From NCBI GenBank assembly GCA_017936205.1, contig JAGBGB010000202.1, positions 1 to 11,399 of the forward strand: a stretch of DNA of 11,399 bases, in the 5' to 3' direction. A model generated the notes under the pieces. The model was not told the origin of the DNA, ran no database searches, and saw only the letters and a list, made by a program, of their open reading frames with translations. Both the position numbers and the translations under genes were made by a program. Shown here in pieces: positions 8,396 to 11,399 of this stretch. The DNA is from Oscillospiraceae bacterium (GTDB lineage: Bacteria > Bacillota > Clostridia > Oscillospirales > Oscillospiraceae). Within the stretch, counting starts at the first letter, position 1, and the number at the start of each line of letters is the position of its first letter.

Positions 8396-9778
8396 CTATA
8401 CTCTGGCGTGACCGCGGGCACAGATCACATCGATCACACTGTCCACATATTTGCGGCACAGCTCCTTGTCAGAAGCCTCCACCATAACACGGATCACAGG
8501 CTCTGTGCCGGATTCCCGTACCAAGATCCGCCCTGTATCCCCTAAAGCCTCCGCAACAGTCTGTACCGCTTTCTGCACCTCCGGGTCCTTCTGCGCCTCG
8601 GGCTTAGAGTGGACTCGAACATTCTTCAGCACCTGAGGATAGAGGGTGAAGCCCTCGCAGAGCTGAGAAAGGCGCTTCTTCTTTGCGAGCATGACCTCCA
8701 TGATCTTCAGGCTGGTCAGGATCCCATCTCCGGTGGTAGCGTATTTGTTAATGATAATATGACCGGACTGCTCCCCACCTAAGCGACAACCGTGCTGCAC
8801 CATATGCTCATACACATATTTGTCCCCAACCTGCGTCTTGGCATAGCCGATGCCTTCTGCATCCAGAGCCTTATAGAGCCCAAAGTTGGACATGACCGTT
8901 GTAACCACGGTGTTATTGGCAAGCTGCCCCCGTTCCTGCATATACTTCCCTAAGATATACAGGATGTGATCCCCGTTCACCACCTGTCCCCGTTCGTCTA
9001 CACAGAGGCAGCGGTCTGCATCGCCGTCATAGGCAAAGCCTACATCCAAGCCCTGCTCCACGACCAGCTTCTGCAGCTTCTCAATATGGGTAGAGCCTGC
9101 CTCCCGATTGATGTTGGTGCCATCGGGCTCTGCATTGATCACGTAGGTCTTGGCGCCTAATGCATCAAATACAGATTTGGCAATATTCCACGCCGCACCG
9201 TTGGCGCAATCCAGCCCCACCTTGATGCCCTTGAAGGAATACAGAGCCAGGCTGATCAAATAGCCCACATAGCGATTTCGACCGGATACATAGTCAACGG
9301 TTCTGCCGATCCGCTCCCCTGTGGCAAAGGGAAGCTCCTCATACCGTGCCCCGAAGAGCTCTAAGTCTCCATCTAAATACTGCTCAATATAAGAGATGGT
9401 CTCCTCGTCCATTTTCTCTCCCTGCGCATTGAGCAGCTTGATTCCGTTGTCATAGAAGGGATTATGGCTGGCAGAGATCATCACACCGCAGTCGAATTCC
9501 TCTGTCCGTGTCACATATGCCACAGAGGGTGTGGTAGTCACATGGAGCAGATAGGCATCTGCCCCGGAGGCGGTGATCCCGGCTGCCAGAGTGTACTCAA
9601 ACATATAAGAAGAACGGCGAGTATCCTTGGCGATCAGGATCCGCGCAGGTGTCTCCCCTACAGGTCGCTTCACAGAAAAATACCAACCTAAAAAACGTCC
9701 TACCTTGTAGGCATGGTCTGCTGTCAGAGTTACATTCGCCTCCCCACGGAAGCCATCGGTGCCGAAATACTTACCCAT
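8396..9778 (-). CDS. glmM: Phosphoglucosamine mutase
   Basis: GlmM interconverts glucosamine-6-phosphate and glucosamine-1-phosphate in the cytoplasm, the committed route to UDP-GlcNAc for peptidoglycan. The 460 residues are close to the family's usual size of about 445-450. Seen: N-terminal KYFGTDGFRG; the phosphoserine loop ISASHNP at 101-107, with S104 as catalytic serine; the Mg-binding loop DGDADR at 251-256 (D251, D253, D255); the sugar-binding loop GGEQSG at 334-339; and the phosphate-binding loop RESGTEP at 421-427. The short loops and the GGEQSGH form fit GlmM rather than phosphoglucomutase or phosphomannomutase. The ATG at 9776-9778 has AAGGAGG (complement of 9788-9794) 9 nt upstream and overlaps the end of the preceding gene by 8 bp (ATGGGTAA), implying translational coupling. 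Transcription comes from the promoter at 10535-10563. It appears intact. Confidence 0.96.
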   Translation of the reverse strand: MGKYFGTDGFRGEANVTLTADHAYKVGRFLGWYFSVKRPVGETPARILIAKDTRRSSYMFEYTLAAGITASGADAYLLHVTTTPSVAYVTRTEEFDCGVMISASHNPFYDNGIKLLNAQGEKMDEETISYIEQYLDGDLELFGARYEELPFATGERIGRTVDYVSGRNRYVGYLISLALYSFKGIKVGLDCANGAAWNIAKSVFDALGAKTYVINAEPDGTNINREAGSTHIEKLQKLVVEQGLDVGFAYDGDADRCLCVDERGQVVNGDHILYILGKYMQERGQLANNTVVTTVMSNFGLYKALDAEGIGYAKTQVGDKYVYEHMVQHGCRLGGEQSGHIIINKYATTGDGILTSLKIMEVMLAKKKRLSQLCEGFTLYPQVLKNVRVHSKPEAQKDPEVQKAVQTVAEALGDTGRILVRESGTEPVIRVMVEASDKELCRKYVDSVIDVICARGHARV

Positions 9779-10493
9779 GTCTTACATCCTCCTTCCGATC
9801 TATGAGACAGAGAGCACCCCAATCCAGGATGCTGCATTCTCTCTTAGGTACGATCCGATTCTCCCCCTTGTAGATGCTGTTGGCAGGAACCACACCCCGA
9901 ACACAGGAGGTAGGATACACCGTCCCATTGCGACCAATGATCGTGCCGGGATTCAGGACGGAATTGCATCCGATCTCTCCGTAATCCCCAACCATGGCTC
10001 CCAGCTTCTTCAGACCGGTATCAATGGTACCTTCCCCCTTAATCTGCACGGGGCTTTTATCGGATTTCACATTGGAAGTCACCGCTCCGGCACCCATATG
10101 GGCACGATAGCCCAGAATGCTGTCCCCCACATAATTGAAATGAGGAACCTGCACCCGATCAAAAAGGATCACATTCTTCAGCTCTGTAGAATTGCCAACC
10201 ACGCAGTACTCTCCGATCAAGGCACTACCACGAATGAATGCACAGTGTCGCACCTCTGTATGTGCTCCAATGATACAGGGTCCACCCAGATGAGCAGTGG
10301 GCGCGATCACAGCTGTGTAATGGACCCAGACCTGAGGAGCCAATTCCATATACTCCTCACGGTTCAGCTCTGATCCCAGAGATAGGATCAGGTCCTTGAT
10401 ACCCTTCAGTGCCTGCCACGGGTAGGTAAAGTGAGACAAATAGTCCGCAGCTAAGGTATATCTTAGGTCAAACAATGCTTGGACAGTCAACAT
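9771..10493 (-). CDS. Stand-alone GlmU-C-like acetyltransferase (left-handed beta-helix)
   Basis: This 240-residue protein is built mostly of hexapeptide repeats (about 53-205, for example VWVHYTAVIAPTAHLGGPCIIG) after a short N-terminal helical part containing YPWQAL. The stretch VGNSTELKN (99-107) followed by PHFNYVGDSILG (117-128) and MGAGAVTSN (133-141) matches the acetyltransferase site of GlmU: H118 sits where the GlmU catalytic histidine is, with Y121 and K106 also kept. A later segment, TGLKKLGAMVGD to NPGTIIG (159-187), resembles the archaeal-type GlmU helix. It lacks the N-terminal nucleotidyltransferase domain of bifunctional GlmU (about 450 residues). Its place just before glmM suggests acetylation of GlcN-1-P from acetyl-CoA, with uridylylation done elsewhere; a related sugar acyltransferase role is the alternative. 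The ATG at 10491-10493 has AAAGGA 9 nt upstream. Confidence 0.85.
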   Translation of the reverse strand: MLTVQALFDLRYTLAADYLSHFTYPWQALKGIKDLILSLGSELNREEYMELAPQVWVHYTAVIAPTAHLGGPCIIGAHTEVRHCAFIRGSALIGEYCVVGNSTELKNVILFDRVQVPHFNYVGDSILGYRAHMGAGAVTSNVKSDKSPVQIKGEGTIDTGLKKLGAMVGDYGEIGCNSVLNPGTIIGRNGTVYPTSCVRGVVPANSIYKGENRIVPKRECSILDWGALCLIDRKEDVRHG

Positions 10494-10510
10494 TTTCCAT
10501 CGTCCTTTCC

Positions 10511-10527
10511 GTCAGGCTACCCCTGAC
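10511..10527 (-). promoter_or_regulatory. 5'-terminal stem-loop of the glm operon leader
   Basis: On the minus strand GTCAGG (complement of 10522-10527) pairs with CCTGAC (complement of 10511-10516) around the 5-nt loop GGTAG. The stem begins at the predicted transcription start (10527-10528), leaving the AAAGGA site and ATG just downstream in single-stranded sequence. A 5'-terminal stem often protects mRNA from 5'-end-dependent decay; that role is inference here. Confidence 0.5.
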
Positions 10528-10534
10528 AGGAAGG

Positions 10535-10563
10535 ATCATACCACAGCTTGCACAGAAAATCAA
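10535..10563 (-). promoter_or_regulatory. Sigma-A promoter of the acetyltransferase-glmM operon
   Basis: On the minus strand the -35 box TTGATT (complement of 10558-10563) and -10 box TATGAT (complement of 10535-10540) are separated by 17 bp, and TGG before the -10 makes it an extended -10. The predicted start near 10527-10528 leaves a short leader of about 35 nt before the acetyltransferase ATG at 10493. The promoter is divergent from the one at 10668-10696, with about 100 bp between the two -35 boxes. Confidence 0.75.
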
Positions 10564-10667
10564 GTATATATTTGTCGTATTCGATTATTTTTGTGCAATC
10601 GTACAGTCGGAATATGTAAATAAATCCATTTCTCCTACAGTTTTTATGAAAATCAACAGATTCCTCC

Positions 10668-10696
10668 TTGACAGATCCTCCGCCTTCCAGTACAGT
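10668..10696 (+). promoter_or_regulatory. Promoter of the small four-cysteine protein gene
   Basis: A consensus -35 TTGACA (10668-10673) and a -10 box TACAGT (10691-10696) are separated by 17 bp. The octamer CAGTACAG occurs twice, at 10688-10695 (over the -10) and at 10702-10709 (near the start site), spaced 14 bp apart. This could be an operator, but two copies of a simple octamer may also be chance. The predicted leader to the ATG at 10765 is about 60 nt. Confidence 0.6.
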
Positions 10697-10764
10697 ATAG
10701 ACAGTACAGGATGCACCGCCCTCAAAGCAGCTGTGCAGAAATTAAAAGAAACGAGGTATCCATA

Positions 10765-10995
10765 ATGGACAAGCAACCCAACTATTGCTGCGAGAATCTG
10801 CGCAAAAGTGTCAGCATGGAGAGAAGCCTGCTGTTTTATCATCCCGTATTCGAAGAATACGGCATACCCTTTACCACCACCGACGGCTTCTCCTACATGA
10901 CCATCGGCTACTGCCCCTGGTGCGGCAAAGAGCTGCCCCTGAGCAAGCGTGAGCAGTGGATCAAGGAACAGAAAGCCTCCCGCCCCACAGAATAA
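10765..10995 (+). CDS. Small four-cysteine protein, CC...CPWCG type (DUF6980-like)
   Basis: The protein is 76 residues. I chose the ATG at 10765, not the in-frame ATG at 10711, because GAGG (10753-10756) lies 8 nt before it and because the conserved-looking CCE motif then falls near the N-terminus. Seen: C8-C9-E10 and a later GYCPWCGKELP (C50, C53) with a Y-G-I segment between them (32-34), ending in a basic and acidic helix (SKREQW). The paired cysteines suggest a zinc-binding fold; CC...CPWCGKxLP is, from memory, the pattern of the uncharacterised family DUF6980, found in bacteria and phages. It has no signal peptide and its function is unknown. It stands alone, divergent from the glm operon, and is followed by a strong hairpin at 11006-11040. 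Confidence 0.8.
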   Translation: MDKQPNYCCENLRKSVSMERSLLFYHPVFEEYGIPFTTTDGFSYMTIGYCPWCGKELPLSKREQWIKEQKASRPTE

Positions 10996-11005
10996 GCCAA
11001 AAATC

Positions 11006-11040
11006 GGGGACTGACTCCCGCCCACGCCGAGTCAGTCCCC
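11006..11040. terminator. Perfect 12-bp hairpin terminator after the small protein gene
   Basis: The arms GGGGACTGACTC (11006-11017) and GAGTCAGTCCCC (11029-11040) pair perfectly over an 11-nt loop, beginning 10 bp after the stop codon. On the plus strand the following bases (TCCGCC) are not a U-run. On the minus strand the stem is followed by GATTTTTGG. It therefore looks like a stronger terminator for leftward transcription coming from the IS/repeat side, while it may still end the small gene's mRNA or protect its 3' end. Confidence 0.7.
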
Positions 11041-11092
11041 TCCGCCCCCTTAGCGAAATTCCGATTTATCGCACAGTTTGATTTACCCCTTC

Positions 11093-11228
11093 GTAGGGGC
11101 GCGCATTGCGCGTCCGGTTCATGACGGAACGGCATGAACACAAAAACCATCGAAAATGATATAATTTCTCCACAAATCGAAACATTTTTCACAACCACCA
11201 ATTCTTGGCGGTTGTCGGACGCGCAATG
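11093..11228. repeat. MITE-like palindromic element, apparently truncated on the right
   Basis: The left arm starts GTAGGGGCGCGCATTGCGCG and itself folds (8-bp stem, one G-U, loop ATT, 11097-11115). Its 13 bases at 11104-11116 recur as the exact inverse complement at 11216-11228, after which the expected continuation CGCGCCCCTAC is missing. Inside lie two more inverted repeats: GTTCATG/CATGAAC (11117-11123 with 11133-11139), and an 11-bp stem around TTC (11191-11201 with 11205-11215) that is fully paired, with one G-U, on the minus strand. GTAGGGGCG-type elements are known as dispersed repeats in gut Clostridia. It encodes no protein that I can support. Confidence 0.6.
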
Positions 11229-11263
11229 TGTTTGGTGTAGTAAGATGGTATACACATGAGGTA

Positions 11264-11292
11264 ATTACATGGTATACAGTTTCTGATATAAT
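11264..11292 (+). promoter_or_regulatory. Transposase promoter
   Basis: A perfect -10 box TATAAT (11287-11292) lies 17 bp downstream of ATTACA (11264-11269), a 4-of-6 match to the -35 consensus. The -35 directly abuts and overlaps by one base the second ATGGTATACA repeat, so a protein binding those repeats (for example the transposase itself) could repress transcription. Confidence 0.55.
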
Positions 11293-11324
11293 AAAGGCAT
11301 ACTTTACAGAGAGGAATGAAGAGT

Positions 11325-11399
11325 ATGCCGTGGAATAAAAGGACTGTAAACCAGATGAGAACAGAATTTGTACTTAGAGCATTATCCCACGAGAAAAGC
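11325..11399 (+). CDS. IS transposase, N-terminal 25 codons only (IS481-like)
   Basis: The ATG at 11325 follows GAGAGG (11309-11314) at 10 nt and opens a frame that runs off the window after 25 codons. The start MPWNKRTVNQMRTEFVLRAL is typical of IS481-type DDE transposases, whose N-terminus begins MPW and leads into a helix-turn-helix before the integrase core. Those domains would lie beyond the edge, so whether the gene is intact cannot be told. An IS3-type protein is the alternative. Confidence 0.65.
   Translation, partial: MPWNKRTVNQMRTEFVLRALSHEKS

Larger units (their letters stand above)
11041..11324. other. Non-coding stretch with palindromic repeat and IS left end
   Basis: No credible gene is visible between the small-protein terminator and the transposase start. 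The stretch holds about 50 bp of AT-rich sequence without recognisable signals (11041-11092), a palindromic repetitive element (11093-11228), and the left end of an insertion sequence with its promoter (11229-11324). Confidence 0.6.
11229..11399 (+). mobile_element. Left end of an insertion sequence (IS481-like), cut by the window edge
   Basis: The palindromic repeat stops at 11228 and new AT-rich sequence begins TGTTTGGTGTAG, a plausible IS terminus starting with TGT. It carries two direct copies of ATGGTATACA (11245-11254 and 11269-11278, 24 bp apart), a promoter, and the start of a transposase gene at 11325. The exact terminus and any target duplication cannot be set without the right end. 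Confidence 0.6.

Noticed and set aside
9759..10373. Plus-strand open frame of 204 codons over the acetyltransferase gene
   Set aside because: It is antisense to a clear hexapeptide-repeat enzyme with catalytic residues, and its own translation has no recognisable feature.
10470..10500. Mini-ORF of ten codons starting at the ATG complementary to 10498-10500, overlapping the acetyltransferase start
   Set aside because: The ribosome site is only 2-4 nt from this ATG, too close for efficient use, while it is ideally placed for the acetyltransferase ATG at 10493.
10711..10764. Upstream in-frame ATG extending the small protein by 18 residues
   Set aside because: It sits only about 9 nt after the predicted transcription start and has no ribosome site, whereas the ATG at 10765 has GAGG at 8 nt.
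11160..11165. TATAAT on the plus strand inside the palindromic element
   Set aside because: The sequence 17 bp upstream is AACACA, a poor -35, and no gene follows before the IS end.
10585..11255. Minus-strand open frames of 146 and 115 codons across the small protein gene and the repeat region
   Set aside because: They cross a promoter, a terminator hairpin and a palindromic repeat, and lack ribosome sites. The plus-strand small gene with its CPWCG motif explains the region better.

Overview
The window reads as chromosomal DNA of a Clostridia-class Firmicute, most likely a gut Oscillospiraceae-type bacterium. The evidence is: mid-range GC, AGGAGG-type ribosome binding sites, sigma-A promoters with 17-bp spacers, a large exported SLH-domain protein with a classic Firmicute signal peptide, and a GTAGGGGCG-type palindromic repeat of the kind scattered through such genomes. 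The genus cannot be fixed from this sequence.

Layout. Positions 1-1280 (-) hold the N-terminal 426 codons of an HD-domain phosphohydrolase-like protein that runs off the left edge. Positions 1458-8153 (-) hold one 2231-residue secreted surface protein: signal peptide, five related beta-rich modules, a Pro/Thr linker, a chitobiase-C-like domain, Ig-like domains, a PHP (CehA/McbA-type) metallohydrolase with a full set of metal ligands, a GATase-like domain, two OB-fold-like domains and three SLH cell-wall anchors. Positions 8396-10493 (-) form a two-gene operon: a GlmU-C-like left-handed beta-helix acetyltransferase, then glmM with an 8-bp overlap. Positions 10765-10995 (+) encode a 76-residue four-cysteine protein. 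The right end (about 11041-11399) is mobile or repetitive DNA: a palindromic MITE-like element apparently interrupted by an insertion sequence whose transposase begins at 11325 and leaves the window.

How the genes work together. GlmM converts GlcN-6-P to GlcN-1-P, and its translationally coupled partner carries the acetyltransferase signature of GlmU but no uridylyltransferase domain. The pair probably supplies GlcNAc-1-P for peptidoglycan and wall-polymer precursors. The SLH protein would then be displayed on that wall and present a PHP phosphoesterase outside the cell. The SLH gene has its own promoter and a hairpin terminator. Three promoters on the minus strand and one on the plus strand can be read directly. 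Two of the predicted transcripts begin almost exactly at the base of a stem-loop.

No RNA gene, CRISPR array or defence system was seen. The most unusual object is the giant multidomain surface PHP protein. The next most interesting are the IS insertion into the palindromic element and the 5'-terminal leader hairpins.
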